A stretch of 64,000 nt of DNA from Avimonoglobus sp965151315 (GTDB lineage: Bacteria; Bacillota; Clostridia; UBA1381): positions 10,128 to 74,127 of the forward strand of contig CBCTZG010000004.1 in NCBI GenBank assembly GCA_965151315.1, written 5' to 3'. The number at the start of each line of letters is the position of its first letter. Positions within the stretch are counted from its first letter, which is position 1. Shown here piece after piece: positions 32,058 to 40,348 of this stretch. Both the position numbers and the translations under genes were made by a program. The notes beneath the pieces are model-generated. The model did not search any database, was not told where the DNA came from, and saw nothing but the letters and a program-made list of their open reading frames with translations.

Positions 32058-33170
32058 ATGATAGATACAATGGGAATCATTTTGGCTGACGATACCAAAA
32101 TTCCGCCGATTACAGACGTACGCGTACCAGCGGCGCTGCCGATCGCGGGCCGGTACCGGGTGATTGATTTTATTTTGTCCAATATGGTCAATTCCGGAAT
32201 CACCAATATCGGGGTGGTCACGGAAGCAAATTATTCCTCCCTGATGGACCATCTGCGGCTGGGGAAGCCCTGGGATCTGGACCGGAAAAACCAGGGGCTC
32301 CGGATTATACCGCCGAATATGGCTAATCTCCGGGGCGGTATGCGGGGCGATATGGACATGCTCCTGGAGATCCGGGATTTCCTTTCCCGGAGCCACCAGA
32401 CCTACGTGCTGCTGGCCCGGGGCAATACGATCAATAACATTGATTTTCACGACGCGCTGCACTTCCATATTGACAGCCAGGCGGACGTGACCATGCTCTA
32501 CCGGGATATGACCGGGGCGGCCGAAGAAGAGCTTTCCCGGTTTAACCTGCTTGAGGTGCAGGCGGACGGCCGGATCACCGATATTGAGGTGCGGCCGTAT
32601 TATCCGAAGTCCGCTTTTGCCGGTATGGATATTTGTATTATGGAAAAAGCCTTGTTAGAAAGTATCATCGACGAAGGTGCCGCAAAGGGGATTCATGACT
32701 TTGTAAAGGATATTCTTATCCGCAAGCTGGAGGGGCTGCGAATCTACGGGTATTGCTTTGACGGCTATTCTGATAAAATTGATTCGATGAAAGCCTATTA
32801 TCGGAATTGCATGGGTTTTTTGCAGGCCCAGGTCCGGGAGGAGCTGTTTTGCCCGGAGCGGCCCATTTACACCAAAACCAAGGATCAGCCGCCTACGAAA
32901 TACGGCGGCAGCGCAGTGCTGGAAAACGCGTTTATCTCTGATGGCTGTACGATTGAAGGGGAAGTCCGGGATTCAGTCTTATCCCGCGGGGTCCGGGTAG
33001 AGAAGGGCGCTGTGGTGCGCAATTCTATTATTATGCAGGATTCGGTTATAGAGTCTGGCGCGATCTTAGATCATGTGGTGTTTGACAAGGAAGTGCACAT
33101 CACCAAAGGCCGGCGCCTGATCGGCCAGGCAAATTACCCCCTGGCAATCGCCAAGCGGACAAAAATATAA
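32058..33170 (+). CDS. glgD: GlgD, GlgC-like regulatory subunit
   Basis: The protein has 370 residues from ATG 32058 (AAAGGAG ribosome binding site). It parallels GlgC (ITDVRVPAALPIAGRYRVID, FILSNMVNSGITNIGV; beta-helix with SVLSRGVRVEKGAVVRNSII) but lacks the LAGGxGxRL pyrophosphorylase loop and the intact sugar-binding motifs, as usual for GlgD. In Firmicutes GlgD is a partner that modulates GlgC in a hetero-oligomer. It begins 19 bases after glgC, so the two are co-expressed. Confidence 0.92.
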   Translation: MIDTMGIILADDTKIPPITDVRVPAALPIAGRYRVIDFILSNMVNSGITNIGVVTEANYSSLMDHLRLGKPWDLDRKNQGLRIIPPNMANLRGGMRGDMDMLLEIRDFLSRSHQTYVLLARGNTINNIDFHDALHFHIDSQADVTMLYRDMTGAAEEELSRFNLLEVQADGRITDIEVRPYYPKSAFAGMDICIMEKALLESIIDEGAAKGIHDFVKDILIRKLEGLRIYGYCFDGYSDKIDSMKAYYRNCMGFLQAQVREELFCPERPIYTKTKDQPPTKYGGSAVLENAFISDGCTIEGEVRDSVLSRGVRVEKGAVVRNSIIMQDSVIESGAILDHVVFDKEVHITKGRRLIGQANYPLAIAKRTKI

Positions 33171-33176
33171 AGCGGT

Positions 33177-33222
33177 GAAGGGGCTGTTGGCAAGGCGTGG
33201 CCTTGGCGCGGCCCTTTTTCTG
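33177..33222 (+). terminator. Possible terminator after glgD
   Basis: An imperfect GC-rich hairpin (AAGGGGC paired with GCCCTTTT around a CAAGG/CCTTG inner stem) ends in T5. glgA has its own promoter downstream, which fits. Confidence 0.55.
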
Positions 33223-33320
33223 GATGGAAAAATCCGTATAAAGAGGCAGGCATTTTGAATAAAGGACAAAATCAAAACTGCCGCCGCCTCGTGCCAAATC
33301 ACGATTTCAGAAGAACCAAA

Positions 33321-33349
33321 TTGACAAAAAAATGATTTTGGAGTAGTAT
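33321..33349 (+). promoter_or_regulatory. Promoter of glgA
   Basis: TTGACA (33321-33326), 17-base spacer, TAGTAT (33344-33349). It makes glgA-glgP a second transcription unit within the cluster. Confidence 0.75.
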
Positions 33350-33396
33350 GATAATAAGCACAGCAGGACAAAATCACAGAAAGGAATGGAAAAGGA

Positions 33397-34875
33397 ATGA
33401 ATGTTTTATATGCCACTTCAGAGGCGGCGCCTTTTGCGAAAACCGGGGGACTGGGCGACGTTGCCGGATCCCTGCCGGCGGCACTCCGCAAAAAGGGCGC
33501 GGACTGCCGGGTGATCATGCCGCTGTATCGGTGCATTCCCCAGACGTATAAGGATCAGATGCGGTTTATGACCAGTATCTATGTGAACATTGGCTGGCGG
33601 ACACAATACTGCGGGATTTTTCAGCTGGAATGGGAAGGGGTTATTTACTACTTTCTGGACAATGAATTTTACTTCAACGGAGACCAGCCTTACGGCTATA
33701 TCCATCTGGACTGCGAAAAATTCATTTTCTTTTCCAAGGCCCTGCTTTCCGTGCTGCCCACGCTGGAGTTCCGGCCTGACGTAATCAACTGCAACGATTG
33801 GCAGACCGGTGCGGTCCCAGTGTTTTTGGATACCTTTCAGGATAACCCCTTTTACCGGGGGATCAAAACCGTGATGACCATCCATAACCTGCGGTTCCAG
33901 GGCCGGTGGGACTTGGAGAAGATCAAGGATTTTATGGCCATCGGGGACTATTATTTTACCAACGACAAGCTGGAATATTATAAAGACGGCAACCTTTTAA
34001 AGGGGGGGCTGGTTTATGCGAATAAAATCAGCACGGTTTCGGAAAGCTATGCGCAGGAGATTACAACCCCGGAATTTGGGGAAGGCTTAGACGGGCTTCT
34101 CCGGGCCCGGCAGAATGATTTAATAGGGATTGTAAACGGGATTTCGGATACGGAGTGGGATCCGGAGACCGATCCCAGGATCGCGAAAAATTATTCTGCT
34201 AAAACTGTTTCCCAGGAAAAGCGGAAGAACAAAACGGCCCTCCAGCAAGCGCTGAACCTGCCGGTTGATGAAAATGTGCTGATGATAGGGATTGTGTCCC
34301 GGCTGACAGACCAGAAAGGCTTCGACCTGGTGGCCGGCGCCTTGGAGCAGCTCTGCGCCGGTGGGATCCAGCTGGTGATTTTGGGGACCGGCGATGAAAA
34401 GTATGAGAATCTGTTTCGGCACTACGCCTGGAAATATCCGGATCGGGTCTCGGCCAATATCTATTTTTCCAACGACCTGTCCCATCAGATCTACGCGGCC
34501 AGCGATGCCTTTTTGATGCCGTCCCTGTTTGAGCCCTGCGGCCTGTCTCAGCTGATCAGTATGCGTTACGGTACCCTGCCTGTCGTCCGGGAGACCGGCG
34601 GCCTGCGGGATACGGTTATTTCCTATAACGAGTATACCGGGGCGGGCACCGGCTTTTCCTTTGGCGCCTACTCTGTCCATGACATGATGCACGTGATCCG
34701 TTACGCCATGGATATTTACTATAACCGGCAGGAAAGCTGGACGGGGATCATAAAAAATGCTATGGCCGCCGACTATTCCTGGGACGTGTCAGCGGGGAAA
34801 TATATAAATATGTACCAGGAGATCACGGGGATACCAATCCCGGCGCCGAAGAAAACGGCGAAAAAGAAAGCATAG
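33397..34875 (+). CDS. glgA: Glycogen synthase (ADP-glucose)
   Basis: A GT5 glycosyltransferase that extends alpha-1,4-glucan from ADP-glucose. The protein has 492 residues. The N-terminal substrate loop is AKTGGLGDVAGSLPAAL (KTGGL at 15-19); INCNDWQTGAVPVFL, TIHNLRFQG, GIVSRLTDQKGFD and the C-terminal SLFEPCGLSQLISMRYG with TGGLRDTV are all present. The C-terminus is Lys/Ala rich (PKKTAKKKA). AAAGGAA precedes ATG 33397. It has its own promoter and is followed by glgP after 50 bases. Confidence 0.96.
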   Translation: MNVLYATSEAAPFAKTGGLGDVAGSLPAALRKKGADCRVIMPLYRCIPQTYKDQMRFMTSIYVNIGWRTQYCGIFQLEWEGVIYYFLDNEFYFNGDQPYGYIHLDCEKFIFFSKALLSVLPTLEFRPDVINCNDWQTGAVPVFLDTFQDNPFYRGIKTVMTIHNLRFQGRWDLEKIKDFMAIGDYYFTNDKLEYYKDGNLLKGGLVYANKISTVSESYAQEITTPEFGEGLDGLLRARQNDLIGIVNGISDTEWDPETDPRIAKNYSAKTVSQEKRKNKTALQQALNLPVDENVLMIGIVSRLTDQKGFDLVAGALEQLCAGGIQLVILGTGDEKYENLFRHYAWKYPDRVSANIYFSNDLSHQIYAASDAFLMPSLFEPCGLSQLISMRYGTLPVVRETGGLRDTVISYNEYTGAGTGFSFGAYSVHDMMHVIRYAMDIYYNRQESWTGIIKNAMAADYSWDVSAGKYINMYQEITGIPIPAPKKTAKKKA

Positions 34876-34925
34876 AAATTAGAAAGATCAGAAAATCTGT
34901 TGGATTTGGAAGGAGTTTTGCATCA

Positions 34926-37391
34926 ATGGCGGAAAAAAAGAACTGCAAGCTGACGCCGGGGGAAGAGGCTTTAAAAAATGAAATTGTGGGGAAGGTATCC
35001 CGGCATTTCGGGAAAGTCCTGGAGGAAGCCACCCCGCACATGATCTATACGGCCTGTGCCCTGACGGCCAGGGATCAGATCATGACCAAATGGGCAGTAT
35101 CGCATCAGGAGGTCAAGGAGGAGGCGTCTAAAAAGCTCTATTATCTATCTTTTGAGTTTTTGATGGGCCGGCTTTTGTGCACCAATATCCTGAACCTGAT
35201 GCAGACAGAGGAATACGAGCATGCTTTGGAAGCGTTGGGGTATACGCTGCCGGAGGTGGCGGAGCTGGAAACCGACGCGGGCTTAGGCAACGGCGGCCTG
35301 GGCCGGCTTGCCGCCTGCTTTATTGATTCCCTGACCACCATGGATCTGCCGGCCTATGGCTGCACTATCCGGTATGAGTACGGGCTCTTCCAGCAGAAGA
35401 TTGTAGACGGCTATCAGATCGAAATGCCGGATCCGTGGCTGGAGTACGGCAACGCGTGGGAGATTCCCCGGCCGGAGGAAACTGTAGAAGTCAAGTTTGG
35501 CGGCAATGTTTATACGGACTGGTACGATGGGAGATTCAGCTTCCGGTATGAAAATTCCCATACGGTGCTGGCTATGCCCTATGACGTGCCGTTGGTGGGG
35601 TATGATTCGAAAATTGTCAATAAGCTCCGGCTTTGGTCGGCCAAATCCCCGGATTATATGAACATGAAGGAATTCAACAGCGGCAACTATATCCGGGCTG
35701 TGGAGGAAAAGCAGCTGGCGGAGGTGATCTCCAAGGTGCTGTATCCGGAGGATAACCATACGGAAGGCAAGGAGCTGCGCTTAAAGCAGCAGTATTTCCT
35801 GGTATCGGCAACGCTGCAGTGGATCCTGCGGGAATTTGAGCACCGGTACGGCAGCCGGTGGGATATGCTGCCGGAAAAAGCGGTGATCCACATTAACGAT
35901 ACCCACCCCACCCTGGCCATCCCGGAGCTTCTCCGGCTCCTTTTGGATGAAAAGGGGCTGGGCTGGGATGAGGCCTGGCAAATTACCACCAGGGTTTTTG
36001 CGTATACGAACCACACGGTCATGAGCGAGGCCCTGGAAAAGTGGCCGCTGGATATGTTTAAGCGGGTGCTGCCCCGGATCTGGATGATCGTGGACGAAAT
36101 CAACCGTCGGCTTATGGAGCACCTGCAAATGGTTTATCCCAATGATCCCGGCAAGCATAAATATATGGCCATCGTGTCAGACAATCAGGTGTTTATGGCA
36201 AACCTTTGCCTGGCAACCTGTTTTGCGGTCAACGGTGTTTCCAGCCTGCATACCAAGATTTTGACAACAGATATTTTCGCCGATTATTACCGGCTGGATC
36301 CAGGCCGGTTCCACGCCATTACCAACGGCATTACATTCCGGCGGTGGATCTGTAACTGTAACCCGGCCCTGACGGAGCTGATCACGGCTAAGATCGGCAA
36401 GGGGTGGATCAAGGATTACCGGCTGCTGGAAAAGCTGAAGCCCTATGCCAAGGATCCGGAATTCCAGCGGGAATATTACGAAATCAAGCAACAGAACAAG
36501 GCGCGGCTGGCGGAATATATCCGGGAGCATAATGGGATCGAGGTGGATCCGGCGTCAATTTTTGACGTGCAGAGCAAGCGGCTGCATGAATACAAGCGGC
36601 AGCTGATGAATATCCTGCATATTATGGCGGAATATAACCGGATTTTGGAGGATCCGCATTATGAATATACACCGAAAACCTATATTTTCGGCGCAAAGGC
36701 GGCGCCGGGATATGCCCGGGCTAAGCTAATCATCAAGCTGATCAATACCGTGGCGGATAAAATCAACAATGATCCCCGAACGGCGGGAAAAATTAAGGTT
36801 GTATTTCTGGAAAACTATGGGGTTTCCATTGCGGAAAAGCTGGTGGCGGCAGCGGATATTTCCGAGCAGATCTCGACCGCCGGCAAAGAAGCGTCGGGAA
36901 CAGGAAATATGAAATTTATGCTCAACGGCGCGCTGACTATCGGTACCTTAGACGGCGCCAATGTGGAGATGTTAGAGCAGGTGGGCCCGGAAAATATTTT
37001 TATTTTCGGTTTGAAAGCAGACGAGGTAGAGGCACGGCTCCGGTATAATAACGGAGCGGAGGTAAAGGATATTTACGCATCCAATCACAGCCTGAGAAAG
37101 GTGTTAGACCAGCTCATCGACGGCAGCTTGAGCCCCAATAACTCGCAGATCTTCCGGGATCTTTACCAGACCCTGTTATTCGGCGATTACGGTTATCCGG
37201 ATACCTATATGGTTCTTCGGGACTTTGAGGATTACTGTGCCACCCATGAAAAGCTGATGCGCCTGTATCGTGACCGGGAGGCCTGGGTGGAAAAAGCCAT
37301 TTTGAATACGGCTTCCGCTGGGTATTTCTCCAGCGACCGGACCATTGCGGAGTACAATGAAAAAATCTGGAGGCTCAGTCCGATCCAATAA
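34926..37391 (+). CDS. glgP: Glycogen phosphorylase
   Basis: A GT35 enzyme releasing glucose-1-phosphate from alpha-glucan chain ends. The protein has 821 residues. DAGLGNGGLGRLAACFIDS, HINDTHPTLAIPELLRLL, TNHTVMSEALEKWP, QSKRLHEYKRQLMN and the PLP lysine in EASGTGNMKFMLNG near residue 663 are all present. AAGGAG lies upstream of ATG 34926. Together with GlgB/C/D/A it gives a full synthesis and breakdown set. A terminator hairpin follows before the GH13 gene. Confidence 0.96.
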   Translation: MAEKKNCKLTPGEEALKNEIVGKVSRHFGKVLEEATPHMIYTACALTARDQIMTKWAVSHQEVKEEASKKLYYLSFEFLMGRLLCTNILNLMQTEEYEHALEALGYTLPEVAELETDAGLGNGGLGRLAACFIDSLTTMDLPAYGCTIRYEYGLFQQKIVDGYQIEMPDPWLEYGNAWEIPRPEETVEVKFGGNVYTDWYDGRFSFRYENSHTVLAMPYDVPLVGYDSKIVNKLRLWSAKSPDYMNMKEFNSGNYIRAVEEKQLAEVISKVLYPEDNHTEGKELRLKQQYFLVSATLQWILREFEHRYGSRWDMLPEKAVIHINDTHPTLAIPELLRLLLDEKGLGWDEAWQITTRVFAYTNHTVMSEALEKWPLDMFKRVLPRIWMIVDEINRRLMEHLQMVYPNDPGKHKYMAIVSDNQVFMANLCLATCFAVNGVSSLHTKILTTDIFADYYRLDPGRFHAITNGITFRRWICNCNPALTELITAKIGKGWIKDYRLLEKLKPYAKDPEFQREYYEIKQQNKARLAEYIREHNGIEVDPASIFDVQSKRLHEYKRQLMNILHIMAEYNRILEDPHYEYTPKTYIFGAKAAPGYARAKLIIKLINTVADKINNDPRTAGKIKVVFLENYGVSIAEKLVAAADISEQISTAGKEASGTGNMKFMLNGALTIGTLDGANVEMLEQVGPENIFIFGLKADEVEARLRYNNGAEVKDIYASNHSLRKVLDQLIDGSLSPNNSQIFRDLYQTLLFGDYGYPDTYMVLRDFEDYCATHEKLMRLYRDREAWVEKAILNTASAGYFSSDRTIAEYNEKIWRLSPIQ

Positions 37392-37409
37392 GCCCCGGCA
37401 GGGGCTTTG

Positions 37410-37455
37410 CCGCCAAAATCAGGCCTGGAGCCGTGGATTTTGGCGGTTTTTATTT
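37410..37455 (+). terminator. Terminator between glgP and the GH13 gene
   Basis: An 11-bp stem (37410-37420 with 37436-37446) is followed by a T-rich run. It lies only 22 bases before the next start codon, so the GH13 gene may depend on readthrough. Confidence 0.75.
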
Positions 37456-37477
37456 TGTTTTGAAATGGGGAAAGAAA

Positions 37478-39373
37478 ATGGAGATCACGCATAATTCCCA
37501 GGAGGCCATTTACCGGACGCCCTTTGGGGCGGTGCCGGCTGGCCGGAAGGTTACCCTGCGGCTGGCTTTGGAGGGGGCCGGGGCTGTAGATCGGATTTGG
37601 GTCTGCCTGCGGACAGAAGAAACAGAATACAATGTGGGTATGGCGTATGTGTTTACGGTGGGCAGTATGCATTTTTATGAAGCTGAAATAAAAACCCCCG
37701 CAGCTCCTGGACTTCTATGGTACTATTTTGGGGCGGTGATTTCCGAAAAGACTGTCTATTACGGCAATAACCCGGAGGGACTGGGCGGCTTGGGGCAGAA
37801 AATGGATACCGTGCCGCGAAATTTTTATCAAATTACCGTCTATGCACCGGATTATACGACCCCCGCCTGGTTCCGGGAATCTGTGGTTTACCAGATATTC
37901 CCGGACCGCTTCTATTCAGCTGGGGAGGCTTTAGACGGCGGCCGGCGGGATTTTATCCGGCGGGCCTGGGGAGAAACACCGTATTATCAGGCGGAACAGT
38001 TTGGGGGCGAATATCTGGCCAATGACTTTTTTGGCGGCAATCTGCGGGGGATCCGGGAGAAGCTGCCGTATTTGGCCGAGCTGGGGATTACCTGCCTGTA
38101 TCTAAACCCGATTTTCAAGGCTTTTTCCAATCATAAATACGATACCGGGGACTATCTGGAAGTTGACCCCATGTTTGGTACGAAAGCGGATTTTCAGGCC
38201 CTCTGCGCCGCGGGCGAAAGGTTGGGTATCCGCGTGATCTTAGACGGGGTGTTCAACCACACCGGCAGCGACAGCCGGTATTTCAACCAGGCGGGGAATT
38301 ACGAGGATGTGGGGGCCTATCAGTCCCAGGAATCCCCCTATTATACCTGGTATGACTTTATCCGGTGGCCGGAGGAATACGCGGCCTGGTGGGGAATGAA
38401 AAGCCTGCCCCAGATAAACGAAGCGTCGGAAAGCTTTCAGCGCTTTATCCTGACCGGGCCGGACGCTGTGGTTAAGAAATGGCTGCGGGCCGGGGCTTCT
38501 GGCTGGCGGCTGGACGTGGTAGACGAGCTGCCGGACTTTTTTGTAAAGCTTCTGCGCCGGGAGGTGAAACGGGAAAAGCCCGATGCGGTGATTATCGGCG
38601 AGGTATGGGAGGACGCGTCCAATAAATGCAGCTATGGCAAACGGCGGGAGTATTTTTTGGGCGCCGAATTGGATTCGGTAATGAATTACCCCCTGCGGCA
38701 GGCGATTATCGATTTTGCCTGCGGACGGATCGACGGGAGCGGCTTTTCCCGTCGGGTAACCAGCCTGCGGGAGAATTACCCGCCGCCGGCTTATTATTCC
38801 TTATTAAATATTTTGTCCAGCCACGACGTGGAACGGATCCTGACGGCCGTGTCGGATCCGCCGGCGCTGCGCCGGGCAGAGCAGGCGGATTACCGAATCC
38901 CGCCGGAACGGCTGCCCCAGGCAACGGACCGGGCGAAATCTGCGGTCATGCTGCAAATGTTATGGCCCGGCGTTCCTTGCGTATATTACGGCGATGAAGC
39001 CGGCATGCAGGGCTTTGCCGATCCGTTCTGCCGAAGCACTTTCCCCTGGGAGGCCATTGACGAGGATTTTTATCAATGGCATAAACAGCTAATCGCCCTG
39101 CGCAAAAGCTCGGCGGCGTTTACCGCGGGCAGCTTCGAGCAGGTATACGTCTATGGCCAAGGTTACGGGTTTATCCGGATCGCCGAGCCGGAAAAATATA
39201 TTGTGCTGGTGAATTTCAGCGGGGACCAGCAATGTTTCCGGATCGACGCCGCCCGGTTTGGGATCCGGGAACTGGGGAACGCCTTGTGGGCGCAGGAACA
39301 GTATAGGGCGGACAACGGGATTTTTTATGTGGATATGCCTCCCGGCTGGGCGAAGGTATTCCAGGGGAAATAA
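37478..39373 (+). CDS. GH13 alpha-glucan hydrolase (neopullulanase/maltodextrinase-like)
   Basis: 631 residues from ATG 37478 (GGGGAAAG ribosome binding site). An N-terminal beta domain (about 1-125) resembles CBM34, followed by the GH13 barrel: VVYQIFPDRFYSA, LYLNPIFKAFSNHKYDT, VILDGVFNHTG, nucleophile in GWRLDVVDELP near 346, acid in VIIGEVWED near 374, and ILSSHDVERIL. This is the neopullulanase/cyclomaltodextrinase group that trims alpha-glucans or maltodextrins. No signal peptide, so it is probably cytoplasmic and serves glycogen or maltodextrin breakdown. Confidence 0.9.
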   Translation: MEITHNSQEAIYRTPFGAVPAGRKVTLRLALEGAGAVDRIWVCLRTEETEYNVGMAYVFTVGSMHFYEAEIKTPAAPGLLWYYFGAVISEKTVYYGNNPEGLGGLGQKMDTVPRNFYQITVYAPDYTTPAWFRESVVYQIFPDRFYSAGEALDGGRRDFIRRAWGETPYYQAEQFGGEYLANDFFGGNLRGIREKLPYLAELGITCLYLNPIFKAFSNHKYDTGDYLEVDPMFGTKADFQALCAAGERLGIRVILDGVFNHTGSDSRYFNQAGNYEDVGAYQSQESPYYTWYDFIRWPEEYAAWWGMKSLPQINEASESFQRFILTGPDAVVKKWLRAGASGWRLDVVDELPDFFVKLLRREVKREKPDAVIIGEVWEDASNKCSYGKRREYFLGAELDSVMNYPLRQAIIDFACGRIDGSGFSRRVTSLRENYPPPAYYSLLNILSSHDVERILTAVSDPPALRRAEQADYRIPPERLPQATDRAKSAVMLQMLWPGVPCVYYGDEAGMQGFADPFCRSTFPWEAIDEDFYQWHKQLIALRKSSAAFTAGSFEQVYVYGQGYGFIRIAEPEKYIVLVNFSGDQQCFRIDAARFGIRELGNALWAQEQYRADNGIFYVDMPPGWAKVFQGK

Positions 39374-39412
39374 GACCCCATACCTGCCGGGGATGCGTTG
39401 CGGGCTGGGCAG

Positions 39413-39448
39413 AAAAAACAGGGCGTCAATATTTGACGCCCTGTTTTT
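39413..39448. terminator. Bidirectional terminator between the GH13 and HAD genes
   Basis: A 17-bp near-perfect stem (39413-39429 with 39433-39449) with A6 and T6 ends. Confidence 0.92.
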
Positions 39449-39454
39449 TAGATG

Positions 39455-40093
39455 TTACAGCAATTCCGCCCAGCTTTCAATAGAAAAATCTGCTGCCTGC
39501 CGCAGGGCCGCCCATTCGTTCTCATTCGAAGGATCCGCCACGGCGGTGGTCCGCATACCGGCCTTCTTCGCGCCGCCGATCCCTAAAAGAATATCCTCAA
39601 ACACCATGCAGTCCGCCGGCGGGACACCGATCCGCTCTGCGGCCAGCAAATATACATGGGGGTTTCCCTTGTTGACCCCAACCTCGCTGGACAAAGCGAT
39701 GGCATCAATATAATCCAGGGCCCCCAGCCGCTTTAGGGCGGCCCGGCAGAGGGCGTCATAGCCGGAGGTGGCGACGGCGATTTTCACACCCGCGGACCGG
39801 AGCTTTTCCAGATACGCCTTGGCGTATGGCTTAAACAAAATATTGTGCATGTATTCTTCTTTGGCTAGGGCGCTGAATTCGTCGAAAACCTGTTCCACCG
39901 GATCCGTCAGCTGAAACATTTCCACGATCAGGGGCAGCGATTCCTCTAAGGTCATGTCCCGGAACCGTTGTGCCATTGTGTCAGGCAGGGAGAGCCCCCG
40001 CCGCTGGAGGAACTTTGCGGTAATATCCCGCCAGACACCCATAGAATCCAACAAAGTACCATCCATATCAAAAATCGCTCCGGTAAAATCCAT
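39455..40093 (-). CDS. HAD-superfamily hydrolase, beta-phosphoglucomutase-like
   Basis: A 212-residue HAD phosphatase of the PGMB subfamily. Motif I is IFDMDGTLLDSMG (nucleophile Asp), motif II is VATSGYD, the lysine region follows as SEVGVNKGNPHVYLLAA, and motif III is MVFEDILLGIGGAKKAGM. Substrate is unknown; similar proteins act on sugar phosphates or riboflavin intermediates. It is a single gene; its promoter has a palindrome across the whole spacer, indicating specific regulation. AGGTG precedes ATG 40093. Confidence 0.88.
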   Translation of the reverse strand: MDFTGAIFDMDGTLLDSMGVWRDITAKFLQRRGLSLPDTMAQRFRDMTLEESLPLIVEMFQLTDPVEQVFDEFSALAKEEYMHNILFKPYAKAYLEKLRSAGVKIAVATSGYDALCRAALKRLGALDYIDAIALSSEVGVNKGNPHVYLLAAERIGVPPADCMVFEDILLGIGGAKKAGMRTTAVADPSNENEWAALRQAADFSIESWAELL

Positions 40094-40119
40094 TCGTCAG
40101 CACCTCCGCATTTTTTTAA

Positions 40120-40149
40120 ATTATACCATACAAACCGGTTGTATGTCAA
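40120..40149 (-). promoter_or_regulatory. Promoter of the HAD gene with palindromic spacer
   Basis: Minus strand: TTGACA (40149-40144), 18-base spacer, TATAAT (40125-40120). The spacer holds a perfect inverted repeat CATACAA-N5-TTGTATG (40127-40145). Confidence 0.8.
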
Positions 40150-40249
40150 CGCGGGCTAATGGATACGGCAAACGTATGGAAACTGCTGGGCCGGACGGCG
40201 GCGGCAGCGGGGGCTATACGTATATTTTTAAAAGTGTTTACGGTATGTA

Positions 40250-40278
40250 TTTACAGTTCCAGTGCAATATGTTATAAT
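40250..40278 (+). promoter_or_regulatory. Promoter of the GGDEF gene
   Basis: TTTACA (40250-40255), 17-base spacer, TATAAT (40273-40278). Confidence 0.8.
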
Positions 40279-40348
40279 AAAAAAAACAATCCGGCTGTTC
40301 CCGACGGGCTTATACGCATACTGCTGCATTTTGCAAGGAGATTGAATT

